DNA of 64,000 bases. Source: Tuctoria greenei. Taxonomy: Eukaryota > Streptophyta > Magnoliopsida > Poales > Poaceae. The stretch lies in the NCBI GenBank assembly GCA_036927565.1, contig JAYESD010000003.1, forward strand, positions 81,699,311 through 81,763,310, read 5' to 3'. Below are positions 31,784 through 44,595 of this stretch, one piece after another; position 1 is the stretch's first letter; each line of letters begins with the position of its first letter. Position numbers and translations under genes: made by a program. The notes below the pieces were generated by a model. The model did not search any database, was not told the origin of the DNA, and saw only the letters and a program-made list of their open reading frames with translations.

Positions 31784-33416
31784 TGCAACATCCTCATTTT
31801 CATCCATCATGCATTGCATACATTCTTATACATGTTTAACATTAAGCAACACAAAAAGGAACAAGTTTAGAATGAATTGGAACCAAAACAACAGTTAAAG
31901 CTTGTGTCAGTGCGGACTTGTCCGGCCTAGACAACGGACTAGTCCGGTTTAGCCTCTGTTGTTTTCCGGACTCATTCGCTTTTGCTATGGATTAGTCCAG
32001 AAATGTTTCTTTTGTTTTCTGTACTTGTCGGTTCTCAAGTACAGACTAGTCCGATCTTCCCTACTGGAACTTTTTGGAGTTGTCCACTAATTCCTCAATT
32101 TGGTCTGTTTTTTTTTTAATTGGACAAACCCCCGGAATAGTCCGGCCCCATAATGGACTTGTCCGTTTTGTTTTTTGGACCAGATCGGACTTGTCTGGAC
32201 TATCACCATACTTGTCCATTCTAGTTTCTGTACCCGATCGGACTTGTCCAGCCCCTAGTGGACTAGTCTAGTGTGCCCGGCTCTGATTCTATTTTTCCTC
32301 CACAACAAGGTATTGGGTATTTGCCTTAAGTGAGCACAAGAACATCGTGCCCAACCCCTGTGGAGCCCATGTGGGACCCCACCAAGGCCTCCACCGCCTT
32401 ATACTTGGATTCCACCCAAACCTACCACCTCCACTCTATATAAACACTCCACCACACACCTTTTCATCTCTTTGCCACAATTGAAGAAAACCCTTACCGT
32501 TGTTCACATGGGACCCACCATTGAGGAGAGAGGAGCTCGCAGCCAGGAAAAGGTGGAGGAGGAGGATAGGAGGATCAAGCAAGATCGATCTTCGTCAAAT
32601 CATTGACATCATCATCAATTCTCCACCAACCCTTCACCATCAACCCTAGACGTCAAGATCCAAGTGTTTCACCCAAATCTCGACCCTTGAGTTGTTGAAT
32701 TCATGGTAATTACATTAGATTCATCTTCTCTGCGTAAAACATGGTTCCATGATTAATCAAACTAGGCTCTAGTTGAAAATTTGCCAAAACTCCAACTTTA
32801 ACGGGCTTGTCCGGTCCTTAGTGGACTAGTCTGATCCCCTTTCTGTTCCAGAATGGACATGTCCGACCCTTGTGCGGACTGGTCCGGTCCTTCAATTCTG
32901 AAAATTCCTTGAACTTCTTTAATATTCTCCGAAATAACTTGGAACTTGTTCAAACATGTAAAACTCAATTGTAACTAGTTAGTAAGCAATAATGGCAACT
33001 TGAAAACATGCATTACCACATAATTGCACCATTCATGCATGTCATGACATATTGAGTAATATATGAGCATTTATTGATTATAAGGCTTATTTTGTATGTT
33101 TGTTGCGCAAAATAGAACATATTGCTCTAGAGGGTGCTGTCGAGGACCTCCAGCACCAGAACTTTGAAGCTTTTGATCCTAACCAATCTCAAGAGCAAGG
33201 CAAGTGTCCTTTATCATTTCGATCCTATTTTTAAATGTTTTGTTTGCAAAACTGCATGCTTATGTAAAATTGATGGGAAACCCATGATAGGTGTTTACTA
33301 GTCTTGTTTGACCATCCTTGTCACTTGGAATATATTGTAGAGAGTTGGGAAGGAGAGTCGGTTGGGTTTGCAGTTGTGGCGGGACTACCCTGGGATCTGA
33401 ACGGCACAAGAGGGGG
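31784..33416 (+). repeat. Gypsy C middle LTR, first part (up to element B)
   Basis: It starts TGCAACATCC after the polypurine tract. It contains at least ten imperfect palindromes of the form GGACTAGTCC or GGACTTGTCC between 31914 and 32877, on both sides of a TATA box. The last five bases, GGGGG (33412-33416), are duplicated at 55595-55599 by insertion of B; the LTR resumes at 55600. Confidence 0.85.
32437..32444 (+). promoter_or_regulatory. TATA box in gypsy C middle LTR
   Basis: CACTCTATATAAACACTCC follows a C-rich stretch in the LTR. It suits a pol II start near 32470, making about 31784-32470 the U3 part. Confidence 0.65.
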
Positions 33417-34914
33417 TGTGAGACTTATGTGTGCTGAATACAATGGCTTTGATGATAAAAGTTTTGAATACTCCAAAAACATCTTTTTTTTTAAGCTCCA
33501 ACTCAAGGTCTGTTTAGCTTTGGCAAGATTCGGAGCTTGATTTCAATTGTTCTACTTTTATCTTCCAATGTTTCAAACTTGCTTTACACTTATGAGAAAT
33601 TTGCTTAGAATTTTTTTACTAAGTTTTTGGTGTGTTTTGGTGGCCATGTTTGATATCATTTTGCTATGGTTTGCAACATGCTTATGTGAGGTGCTCACGT
33701 AAGTTGTTGTAGTTTCGGAACTAACGAGAGTCAAGTCGAGGACTTGTGCTCAGAAGTATTGGTTGTTTATTCATGTGCAGGTGTTACATGAGTTCAAGAT
33801 ATGGATGGTGACGGAATCCATTGAACTAGACTTAGGGAGAAGATGAGGTTCAACAACCAAGTTCGGAGGGAATTGTGGTTGAGTTGATAGGGAGGTTGCA
33901 TAACATGTTTGAATCAAGAACAATGCATATGAAGGTATCGTGGACGTCGTTGGAAGATGTTTGCACGTATGCAAGGAGTGGATGGACGTGGCTACATGGT
34001 TATGAGGCGTTATAAAAAGATGTGGATGTAAAAAATTGGTCGAAAAGGTCCAACCGACTAGGTTATGGACTCAGGCTGCGGCTGAGTCGTGTTTGACTCA
34101 AATATGGCAAGATTTGAGCTGGTTATGTTAGGATTTCGTGTGGGTCATGAATTTGGGTTGTTTAAGTATTGTGGGATACATTACTAATGTGTTTGGAAGT
34201 CTTAAGATTTCTTCTATCTGCATATGGAAGAGTCTTGAGCAGTTATGGACAGTGTCAATTCGTGAATGGAGTAGGTTTAGAGTCCTAGTTATGTTTGGGT
34301 TAGCCTAAGGGCCGGTTATATAAGCAAGGGAGGCCAGAGCTCGTGGAGCACGACTTTTGGGCTGTTCCTATTGTGTTCTATTGAATAAATATCATAGTTT
34401 AAAGGAACTTTTGTGCCTTGTTCGTCCGACTTGTTCCAGACAAGTTTTTCTCGTTGAGTTTCTGCACAGCACTACTTTTCTTCGGTGGTTTTTATCATAA
34501 CTCTAGTTTTTCAGATCCAATTGAAGTTATTCTTTTTGGTTTGTCTTCAAAACTTGATTATCTATAATATTTCAAAATTTCAAGGTCATTGGATTTGTGG
34601 TTTTTGATCTACACGAGTTTCTTTGCAGTATTGCAGATCTGTTTTTTACTCGGTAGAACAGATTGACCTTTGTTCGATCTTTCGACCGTAACTTGAGTTT
34701 CTCTCGACGAATTTGAGTGATTCTTGTTGTGTGTTCTTTGTGACTTGATTCTCTATGATATCTATCATTTTCATCATGGTGAAACATGTTTAGATTAGTC
34801 TCACACATGATTTCTTTAACATATCGTTTTTTTGCTGAGGGGTTTTCATTGCTTCCGCTGAAAAAGTTTTAGATCTACCATTCACCCCATTCTGGTAGCT
34901 TTTCATGTGCTCTT
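33417..34914 (+). repeat. Copia B 5' LTR (continues at 46098-46112 after element A)
   Basis: It starts TGTGAGACTTATGTG and is interrupted after CATGTGCTCTT by element A. The last 15 bases, including the duplicated CTCTT, lie at 46098-46112. Unlike element A it lacks the block of AGCTCCGG-type repeats and is about 400 bases shorter. Confidence 0.92.
34317..34324 (+). promoter_or_regulatory. TATA box in copia B 5' LTR
   Basis: GGTTATATAAGCAAGGG is conserved in position with the minus-strand LTRs of element A (35523-35530 and 44007-44014), where it reads CTTATATAACC on the plus strand. Such conservation between the two elements supports a real promoter. Confidence 0.7.
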
Positions 34915-36832
34915 TGTAGGATCGAAGAGCACGTGAAAAGCTACCAGAGGGGGGGTGAATGGTAGATTTAAAAATCTTACACAGCGGAAACAATTAAACC
35001 CCAACCCTTTTGGCAGAAAAACGATCTCTTAAAGAAATCGTGTGTGAGACTAATATAAATGTGTTTCACCATGAAAAAAGTGATGGATATCAGAGAGAAT
35101 CAAGTCACGAAGACAACACAAAAGGAATCACTCAAATCCGTCGAGAAAAACTCAAGTTATGGTCGAAAGATCAAACACAGGTCAATCTGCCCTACCCGAG
35201 GAAAAACAGTTCTGGAATGCTGCAAAGAAACTCGTGTAGATCATATACCACAAATCCAATGACCGTGAAATTTTGATATATGATAGATAATCAAGTTGTG
35301 AAGACAAACCAAAAAGAATCACGTCAATTGGATCTGTAAAACTCGAGTTATGATAAAACCACCGACGAAAGGTAGTGCTGTCCAGAAACTCGACGAGTAA
35401 AACTTGTCTGGAACAAGTCGGACGAACAAGGCACAAAAGTTACTTCAAACTACGAATTTTATTCAATCGAACACAAGAGGAACAGCCCCAAAGTCGTGCA
35501 CAACGAGCTCTGGGCTCCCTTGCTTATATAACCAGCCCTTAGGCCAACCCAATACCAACTAGGATTCCAATCCTACTCAGATCACGAATCGTAACTTTCA
35601 ATAACTGCTCAAGATTCCTCTATACGCAGATAGAAGCAATCTTAAGACTTAAAAACATCTTAGGAACATATCCCACATTCCTAAACAACTCAAATTCATG
35701 ACACACACGAAATCCTAACATAACCAACTCGATACTTTCCATACCGAGCCATAACCGACTCTGCCATAGCCAAAGTCATCAACCAGTACGATCCGATCCT
35801 TCCAACCAGATCTTTCCTTCCTCATCCCATATTCGGAACCATGTTGCCACGTCATGCACCGCATGCATACGTGCGACCATCTTCCAATGACGTCCACGAT
35901 ACCTTCATATGCATTGTTCTTGATTCAATCATGCTGCGCAACCTCCTGATCAGCTCAACCACAATTCCTCCTGAATTTGGTTGTTGGAACCTCATCTCCT
36001 CCCTTAGACTAGTCCAATGGACCCTGTCACCAGCCATGACTTGAACTCAAGCAACACCTGCACATGAATAAACAACCAATCCATACGAGCCCAAGTCCTC
36101 GACTTGACTCAAGTTAGTTCCGAACACAACACCTTATGTGAGAACCTCACATAAGCATGTTGCAAAACCATAGTAACACGATATCATCCATATCATCCAA
36201 AACGCACCAAAAACTTAGCAAATGAATACTAAGCAGTCTTTTCAACAATGTAAAGCAAGTACGAAACATTGCAAATGAAAATCAGAAGTACTGCGGTCAA
36301 GTTTCGGACCTTGCCAGAGCCACCCGGAGCTTGAGCCGGAGCTAACAAAAGCTAGTAGAACCTAGGGCCGGAGATTACATAAAGCTAGTAGAACCTAGCT
36401 CCAGAGCTTACCAAAAGCTAGTAGAACCAAGCTCCCGTCGGAGCTTACAAAACTAGTAGGACCTAGCACTGGAGCTAACCAGAACTAGTCGGAACTAGTA
36501 AACCCAAAAGCCGGAGCTAGACAAAGTACGTCGGAGCTTAGGAAAAGCATGCCGGAGCTATCAAATATATGCCGGAGCTATCAAAGACATGCCGGAGCTA
36601 TCAAAGACATGCCGGAGCTAATAAAGTCATGCCGGAGCTAAAAATAAAGCTCACCGGAGCTGACCAAAGCTAGTCGAACCTAGCATCGAACGTAACCGGA
36701 GCTACCCAAACCAAGCCGGACCTACCGTCAGACCTTGATAAAAAAGGTGTTTTGGTGATATTCAAAACTTTTATCATCAAAGCCAAGTATATTCACTACA
36801 ATCCAATGTATTCAACACACATAGGTCTTACA
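34915..36832 (-). repeat. Copia A 3' LTR (1918 bp)
   Basis: Read on the minus strand it starts TGTAAGACC and ends CGATCCTACA. It contains the AGCTCCGG repeat block near its start (U3) and a TATA box on the minus strand at 35523-35530. Confidence 0.93.
36318..36730 (-). repeat. Repeat block GCCGGAGCTATCAAAGACAT / AGCTAGTAGAACCTAG in LTR U3
   Basis: A 20-base unit, GCCGGAGCTATCAAAGACAT with variants, is repeated four to five times at about 36550-36640. It is embedded in a longer field of CCGGAGCT and AAGCTAGTAGAACCTAG words. The block is present in the other LTR of A (about 45590-45990) and absent from both LTRs of B. Sireviruses are known to carry CG-containing repeats in their LTRs, and this fits. 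Confidence 0.8.
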
Positions 36833-37785
36833 ATCTCCCCCTTGATGAATGCATTGGCAACACCATTTAAAATCCGAACATTGGATTATTCACATAAAAG
36901 TTTTGAAAACAATTTCTCCCCCTTTATTATCTCTCCTTATGCACATATTTTCTTTCTCTTCATGCTTATCTCTCCCCCTTTGACAATGTATTCAGCAGGT
37001 CATGAGCATATAAACAAATTATCTCTCCCCTTGTAGTTGTTATGAGCATATTATAACATATACATATAAACAAAGCTCATCCAAGTCATACTATCAAGTA
37101 CCTTACATTATCACATCAATGAAATACATAAAGTAGTGTAAGCCATGCTAGAGATCAAATGTAATTTTCAATTTAAGCAAGTCATGATCTCACAAACTTA
37201 ACTATTTCAAAACCTGAAAGCATGACACTAGTTGCTGCATTTTATTATTTTTCAAAGCATAAATTTAGATCATATGAAATTTGCAAGAGATTATATGCGC
37301 ATCTGCCTTATTCTAACCAACCAAGCCAAGCCTATGTCATTTGACAATCAGAAGCTTAAGGACATGGTTTTAGTCATACACAACTTCTTCCAAGTTCATA
37401 TCTAAGTGCAATGACAAGCCATCTCAAAAGAAGAAGTGTGATGCATGCATATTCTCTTGATCTTTTCTCAATTTATATTTGCTCATGAAAACTCAACATG
37501 TGAGTTGATTATTTGATTAATTCTTTATGATTAAAAGCACTTGTGAACATGTAACAAGTTCAAAACAGCAAGAAAGTTCGACCTTGACCAGTTTCAGTGT
37601 AAGTAATTATTCCAATTACTAGACATGGCAAAAACTACAAAATGTATAACACGAGTAATGTAGTAAGAACTTTTAGCATGTAAAATGAATCACAAAGTCA
37701 TATATGTATGAAATACTATGCTCATATTATTTTAATTTCAGATTCACACATAGACATCCGAAGTTTCAAAAACTCCCCCTCAATT
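36833..37785 (-). other. Copia A 3' non-coding region with multiple polypurine tracts
   Basis: The polypurine tract next to the LTR is AAGGGGGAGAT on the minus strand (36833-36843). Similar words recur on the minus strand at about 36915, 36965, 37022 and 37772 (plus strand TCTCCCCCTTT, CTCTCCCCC, CTCCCCCTCA). The rest is non-coding by eye. Multiple polypurine tracts between pol and the 3' LTR are a known mark of Sireviruses. Confidence 0.75.
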
Positions 37786-40700
37786 TAAGCCATGAGGATG
37801 CATAACCCCTATTTCACTACGAATGAAACAAAAACGAGTGAAATCCAAAGGTTTTGTAAAAATGTCTGCCAATTGTTGTTCGGTATCTACATGGTGAAGC
37901 ACAATGGTTCCTTTTTCAACATTATCTCGGAGAAAGTGTACCTAATGTCAATGTGCTTAGTTCTAGAATGTTGCACGGGGTTTTTGGCAATGCAAATGGC
38001 ACTAGTGTTATCACAGAACAGTGGAACACTATCTAGATCAACCCCATAGTCCTTAAGTGTTTGAACAATCCAAAGAATTTGTGAGCAAGCACTAGCAGCA
38101 GCTACATATTCAGATTCGGCTGTGGATTGAGCAATTCAATTTTGTTTTCTAGAGTACCAAGCAACAAGAGAATTACCAAGAAAATGACAAGCATCGGAAG
38201 TGCTTTTCCTATCAATCCTACAACCCCGAAATCAGCATCCGAAAAAGCTTTCAAAGTAACAATTGAGGAAGTAGGAAGAAAAATTCCAAATTCTTGAGTT
38301 CCATGTAAGTACCTGAGAATCCTTTTGACGGCTTGACGATGTGAAACACGTGGGGAAGCTTAAAACCGTGCACAAAGACATACGTTGAATTGTATGTACG
38401 GTCTTGATGCCGTGAGGTACAAAAGTGATCTGATCATGCTTCTATATTCTTTTTGATCCACGGGTTCACCATCTTCATCAAGTTCAAGTGTTGTTGCTGT
38501 TCTCATTGGTGTCTGAAGAGGCTTGCTTTTGTCCATGTTGAAGCGCCTTAGGAGGTCTTTGGTATATTTCGTTTGATGCACAAAGGTACCCTCCTTGGTT
38601 TGCTTGATTTGCAGCCCCAAAAAGTAAGTGAGTTCACCCATCATACTCATTTCAAATTCGGAACTCATCATTGCTGAAAACTTGGACACAAGATTATGAG
38701 AAGCACAACCAAAGATAATATCATCCACATACACTTGAACGAATAATGAGTCATTGCCATGTTTACGCACAAAAAGAGTTTTATCAACCTTACCCATGGT
38801 AAACCCCTTTTCAAGTAAGAATGTTTTTAACCTATCATACCATGCTCTAGGGGCTTGTTTGAGACCGTATAAGGCTTTGGATAGTTTGTAAACATGATTA
38901 GGAAAATCTGGATTTTCAAAACCCGGTGGTTGTTTGATATAAAACTCCTCATCTATGCAGCCATTAAGAAAAGCACTTTTAACATCCATTTGATATAGCT
39001 TAAAACCTTTATATGCTGCAAAAGCTAACAAAATTCTTATGGCTTCTAATCTAGCGACAGGAGCAAAAGTTTCATCAAAATCTAGACCTTCAACTTGAGT
39101 GAAACCTTGAGCAACCAACCTAGCCTTATTCCTAACCACAACCCCATCCTCACTTTGTTTATTTTTATATACCCATTTAGTTCCAATTAAAGTGTGACCT
39201 TGAGGTGGAGGTACAAGTTTCCAAACATTATTTCTTTCAAAATTTTCTAACTCTTCTTGCATGGCAATAATCCAAGATTCATTATTGAGTGCATGTGATA
39301 TATCTTTGGGTTCAAAAGAAGCAACAAAAGCAGAATGAGCATGAGAGTTTGGATCGCAAAACCTAGACCGTGTGACTCGTTCGTGCAAGCTTCCAATCAT
39401 CTGTTGTGGGGGATGATCTTTGTAAAAACGTAGGGGAGCAGATGTCTCACAAGCTTCTTCTTCATTAAGTTCATCGTAAATTGATGATCTTGTGACTTGT
39501 GGACAATTAGGGCCAGCATAGATGATAGCCGAAGCTTGTTCAATGTCCAGAGCTGGACACGTGTGAACTTCGGAACTACTAGGCAATATCACCAGCTCTT
39601 CTTCATCTTCGAAAATACCCTCCCCCTGAGGATACGGATCTGATCCTGCAACACCGGAGCTAGTACCTGGCCTAGCTTCATCAAAAGACACTTCACAAGT
39701 CTCCACAATTTTGTTAGTGTCAAGTAAAAGCACACGGTAGCCTCTGGTATGAGATGGATAACCAAGAAACATGCCATCAATGGATCTAGGTTCAAATTTA
39801 TCAAGATTACCATGTTTATTAACAAAGCATTTGCAACCAAAGACCCGAAAGTGTGTAACACTAGGCCTATGTCCAAATCGAAGCTCATATGGTGTTTTAC
39901 CTAGCTTAGCACGCAAGAAAACACGATTTGAGACATAACAAGCGGTTGCTAACGCATCAGCCCAAAATTTCCTAGGAGTTTGATATTCATCAAGCATAGT
40001 CCTAGCCATCTCAGCTAAGGTTCTGTTCTTTCTTTCTACAACACCGTTTTGTTGAGGTACATATGGTGAAGGGAATTGATGATCTATTCTATTTTCAGCA
40101 CAAAAGTGATCAAAAGATTGATTTTTAAATTCAGTTCCATTATCACTTCTAATTGCTTTTAAAGATCCTGGGTAATCAATTGATAACCTAAGAAATAAAG
40201 TTCTAAAGTGACTAAAAGCTTCATTCTTAGACGCCATAAAGTAAACCCAAGAGTATCTAGAATAATCATCAACAATAACAAGAACATACCATTTACCTCC
40301 GAAGGATTGAACACGTGAAGGTCCTACGGTGTCAAGATGCAAAAGTTGACATGGTTCAGTTGTCATGATCATTGTGAGAGGAGTATGTGAACCTGCAACC
40401 ATCTTAGCATGTCTACAAGAAGAGCACACAATTTCTTTGTCCCCTTTAAGCTTAGGCAGCCCACGTATGCAATCAAGAGCACTAACACGCGTTAGGTGAT
40501 CAAAGCCTACATGACCAAGTCTATGATGCCAAAAATATAAGTCCTTTGAATCATTAGCAACTAGACACCTATGCTTAGAGGAAGACATGTCAAAATCAGC
40601 TTTAAAAACTCTTCCAAACCGAGACATGTTAAAAATAAGCTCACTATTTGAACCTACAACTTTGCAGCAGTTTTTATTGAAAATAATTTCTAGATTTTCA

Positions 40701-40935
40701 TCTAGCAATTGTGAAACAGAAAGCAAGTTGTATTTCAAATTTTTGACAAGTGCCACATCCTTCAAAGTGTAGTAATCATTTACTCTAACCGAACCCTTAG
40801 CAATTATAGGAGTTGAAGAATTGTCGGCAAAAGTAACATTTTCTACACGTGACACAAAAGAGAGGGAGGAGAACCAATCTTTGTTACCGGCCATGTGGCG
40901 TGAGCAACCTAAATCCACAATTCAAATGTTCTCCT
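37786..40935 (-). pseudogene. Copia A pol (protease, integrase, RT, RNase H), decayed
   Basis: On the minus strand, the protease site at 40905-40935 has a TGA at 40922-40924 where B has TGG, and DLG (Leu codon 40910-40912) where B has DSG. An open stretch of about 850 codons follows. It holds the integrase zinc finger (FWHHRLGHVG, CSSCRHAK), catalytic-type motifs (LHLDTVGP, AIRSDNGTEFKN, PQQNGVVERKN) and the reverse transcriptase with intact YVDDIIFG (about 38720-38740). TAA at 38360-38362 stands where B has CAA. The RNase H part continues to about 37786 with further breaks. Most of the enzyme is readable, so this is a younger copy than B. Confidence 0.9.
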
Positions 40936-43338
40936 TCCTCAAACGTGTAACCTACATAGAGGCACAATACGTCGATGACTCAATACTGGGGTTAGTCAAA
41001 AGGCATTTAGGAATCTAGTACTGAGTCACGCGACGTGCAGTAGGAAAAACACGCGAAAGCTGAGACAAAACAGCAGGTTTATGAGTCGAAGTTTGAGGTT
41101 TTCTATTCTTAACTCTTTTAGCACAAAAACCAGTAGCTCCGAAGGTAAAAGCAGCAGTTCCAAAAGACAAGGCTGAAGCTCCGGAAACAAAAGCTGAAGT
41201 TCCGAAGGAAACAACAGAAGGTTCGGGAGCTCTCGGAGCTATCGGAACTATCGGAGCTGCTTTTGCGGATTTCATACCAGAAGGTTCGGAAGCTACCTTT
41301 TCAAATTTCTGACTCACTAAAGCGGGTTGTGTTTTTCTAATTGCATGAAAGTTATAAGATCTAGCAATTTTTCTTTCCTTTTTCTGTTGTTTAGCTAGTC
41401 TATAACAAAAATCTATGACATGACCATCTCTACCACAGAAGGTACAATGAAATTTAACTTTGTGTTCATTTCTAGATGAGCAAGCAATATTTTTATTTGA
41501 AACCGAATGAGACAACACTCCTGCAGATTTGAAAACCACTCCTTTTTGTTTAGGAACTGTTTGAATCAAACCACTTCCTAATGACTTTACAATTTTAGGT
41601 GGATGTGCCTTAGCAAGAGCATGAGAATCAAAACCTAAACCAGTTTTATCATTGCATGACTTGGAAGAATTCAGCAGCAAGTTTAGGTTCTTATTCCCAT
41701 TACAAAACCGATCTAATGTCCTATGCATGTCATCAAGTTTATTGGACAGATCAAGGCAATTTTCACATGAAGTTTTTCCTTTTAGTTTGCAATTGGAACA
41801 AAATTTAACTTCATGAGAACGTAAAGCATTGTTCAATATAGAAATTTCATTCATAGCATCTTGCAGTTTTTTATCGAGATCATCACAACTAGAACAATGC
41901 AAATCAATTGTAGAACAAGAAGCATCTTTCAAGTTTTTAATATTAAGTGCAGCAAGATTTTTGTTCTTTTCAATTTCTTCATCAAGTCTATCTAGAGTGG
42001 AGGAGTGTGTACTTCATAATGTGGACAATTGTTCATAGATTAAGTCACATGAGGGACATGCATCATCACTAGGAATCAAAGTTTTTAAACGGTTAATTTT
42101 AGATTCTAGTGATTCAATTTTAGCAGCATTATCCCTAAGCTTTTTGTCCTTTTTCTTGACAATAATAGTTGCACGAGAAATAGCATCACACATTTCATTG
42201 CAGGTAGAACATACCTCATCGTCTTAACTGTTGTGTTATGCATCCTCCTGACTTGATCTTGATCTTGTTTTGCCTGCCATGAAGCATAAGTTGGCCAGAT
42301 CGTCATCATCTTCATCACTTTCAAAGTCTACATCACTTGAACTAAGTTCTTGAAGTGCGGTGATGAAGCTGTTAATCATCTTGCGTCCTATGGTACCCTT
42401 CTTTTTCTTTTTGTTGGAATTTCCAAAGGAGGTCCGGACCTTGCTTTGTTTTTCTTCCCGGGAGGTCGGACCTGAAAGGTTAGGGCATTCTGTACGAAAG
42501 TGTCCTATACCACATTCAAAACAGCGTTGAGGTCCGGAGCTTCCTCTCCTTCTAGTTCTCACATTTTGCAATACCTTTGAGAATCTAGTAGAGATGAGTG
42601 CCAACTCCTCTTCTGGAAATTCTTCGATCTGCTCCAGGGTTAGTGAGGACAATTAAGCAAGAGTATTACAAGATGATGATTGGTCGGAGCTAGACATATC
42701 ACATTGTGAATCAAATGCAATAGACTTATTTGGGTTCTTACGTGCTAGGATGTCAATTTCATGAGTTTTTAGTTTAGAATAAAGTACATCTAATGTAAGA
42801 GAACTCATGATAGTTGATTCGCGAATAGATGTTACTTTCATCTCCCAAATTGACATGTCTAATGCACTAATAAGTTGCCTAGCATTCTCAGCATCAGAAA
42901 AATTTACATTGACACTACGTAAGTTGCTGAGAATTTTATTGAAACGAGCAAAAAGGTCATCGATAGACTCACCTGGTTGCATCTAAAAACGCATATATTC
43001 CTTTTTGAACATATCTTGTTTTACCTCCTTGATTGTGTTGGAGCCTTCATGGTAATCACAGAGAGCTCTCCAAACACCATATGCTGATCGGAGGTGCGCG
43101 ACACGATCAAAGTCGCTTTGAGTGAGTCCTTGGATGATCAAGTTTCGGGCTTTGTTGTTGTTGTCGACGTCCCGTAGGTTTGTGTCCATGACATGATCAT
43201 TGGATGACACTTCATAAGGCTTATACACCTTCTCCCATATTGCAAAGCCTTGTGCCTTGATGAAAGCTCCATGCGTGCCTTCCAAACCTGAAAATCAATA
43301 CCAACAAATACACAAGGTTTGGCAGAGTACTTCTCCAT
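40936..43338 (-). pseudogene. Copia A gag, decayed
   Basis: The ATG at 43338 (MEKYSAKPCVFVGIDFQVW) corresponds to B's start at 46175. A one-base deletion relative to B near 43270 shifts frame. Then come the gag core (NLIIQGLTQSDFDRVAHLRS), TAG at 42983-42985 where B has GAG, and a zinc knuckle CFECGIGHFRTEC that lacks one residue between the second Cys and the His compared with B (CFECGKTGHFCSDC). A long C-terminal part follows with a Cys-rich segment (CSNCKLKGKTSCENC), a second CCHC-like site (CTFCGRDGHVIDFC) and a run of Ser/Gly/Phe/Ala repeats (SFGTSAFVSGAS...) at about 41100-41230 that B lacks. Confidence 0.88.
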
Positions 43339-43386
43339 AATGATTAGTCAAAAACACGCGCAAATCACAAAGATTAGAGCACCGTG

Positions 43387-43398
43387 GCTCTGATACCA
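43387..43398 (-). other. Copia A primer binding site
   Basis: The minus strand reads TGGTATCAGAGC, two bases inside the 5' LTR edge at 43401. It is an exact initiator Met-tRNA type PBS. Confidence 0.92.
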
Positions 43399-44006
43399 AT
43401 TGTAGGATCGAAGAGCACGTGAAAATCTACCAGATGGGGGGTGAATGGTAGATTTAAAAATCTTACGCAGCGGAAACAATTAAACCCCAACCCCTTTGGC
43501 AGAAAAACGATCTCTTAAAGAAATTGTGTGTGAGACTAATCTAAATGTATTTCACCGTGACAAAAGGATGTATATCAGAGAGAATCAAGTCACGAAGACA
43601 ACACAAAAGGAATAACTCAAATCCGTCGAGAAAAACTCAAGTTATGATCGAAAGATCAAACACAGGTCAATCTTCCCTACCCGAGGAAAAACAGTTCTGG
43701 AATGCTGCAAAGAAACTCGTATAGATCATATACCACAAATCCAATGACAGTGAAATTTTGATATATGATAGGTAATCAAGTTTTGAAGACAACCCGAAAG
43801 AATCACGTCAATTGGATCTGTAAAACACGAGTTATGATAAAACCACCGACGAAAGGTAGTGCTGTCCAGAAACTCGACGAGTAAAACTTGTCTGGAACAA
43901 GTCGGACGAACAAGGCACAAAAGTTCCTTCAAACTACAAATTTTATTCAATAGAACACAAGAGTAACAGCCCCAAAGTCGTGCACAATGAGCTCTGGGCT
44001 CCCTTG

Positions 44007-44014
44007 CTTATATA
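44007..44014 (-). promoter_or_regulatory. TATA box in copia A 5' LTR
   Basis: The plus strand reads GCTTATATAACCAGCC; on the element strand GGTTATATAAGC, identical in core to the site in copia B at 34317-34324. It would drive transcription of element A. Confidence 0.7.
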
Positions 44015-44402
44015 ACCAGCCCTTAGGCCAACCCAATACCAACTTGGACTCCAATCCTACTCAGATCACGAATCGTAACTTTCCATAACTGCTCAAGATT
44101 CCTCTATACGCAGATAGAAGCAATCTTAAGACTTCCAAACATCTTAGGAACGTATCCCACATTCCTAAACAACTCAAATTCGTGACACACAAGAAATCCT
44201 AACATAACCAACTCGATACTTTCCATACCGAGCCATAACCGACTCTGCCACAGCCAAAGTCATCAACCAGTACAATCCGATCCTTCCAACCAGATCTTTC
44301 CTTCCTCATCCCATCTTCGGAACCATGTTTCCACGTCATGCACCGCATGCATACGTGCGAACATCTTCCAATGACGTCCACGATACCTTCATATGCATTG
44401 TT

Positions 44403-44595
44403 GTTGGAAGGCGACCTTGGCGGAGCCCTGGAAGGGCGGCGGCGCGGCGGGCGGGGCGGGTGGCTGGGTGCGGAGCAGCGTGGCGAGGAGGAGAAGGAAG
44501 GAGAGCGGCGCGGCGAGGCGGAGGCAGAGGCGGGCCCATGCGCGGCGGCCCGCCGGCGGGAGCGCCGCCACCGACGCCGACCGCTTCACCGGCAT
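44403..44595 (-). pseudogene. Captured first-exon fragment encoding an N-terminal signal-anchor, host-gene origin likely
   Basis: On the minus strand the ATG at 44595 (CCGATGCCGG context) opens MPVKRSASVAALPPAGRR, then a hydrophobic stretch LCLRLAAPLSFLLLLATLL at about residues 24-42, then a proline/alanine-rich stem cut by the insertion edge after about 64 residues. A short basic start, one hydrophobic segment and a proline-rich stem is the plan of Golgi type II membrane proteins such as glycosyltransferases, but no enzyme domain is present, so that is only a guess. DNA upstream (44600-45075) is GC-rich and may be the gene's 5' UTR and promoter. It is not a complete gene. Confidence 0.5.

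Noticed and set aside
33304..33540. 78-codon plus-strand frame
   Set aside because: It crosses the gypsy LTR / copia B joint at 33416, so it is an accidental fusion.
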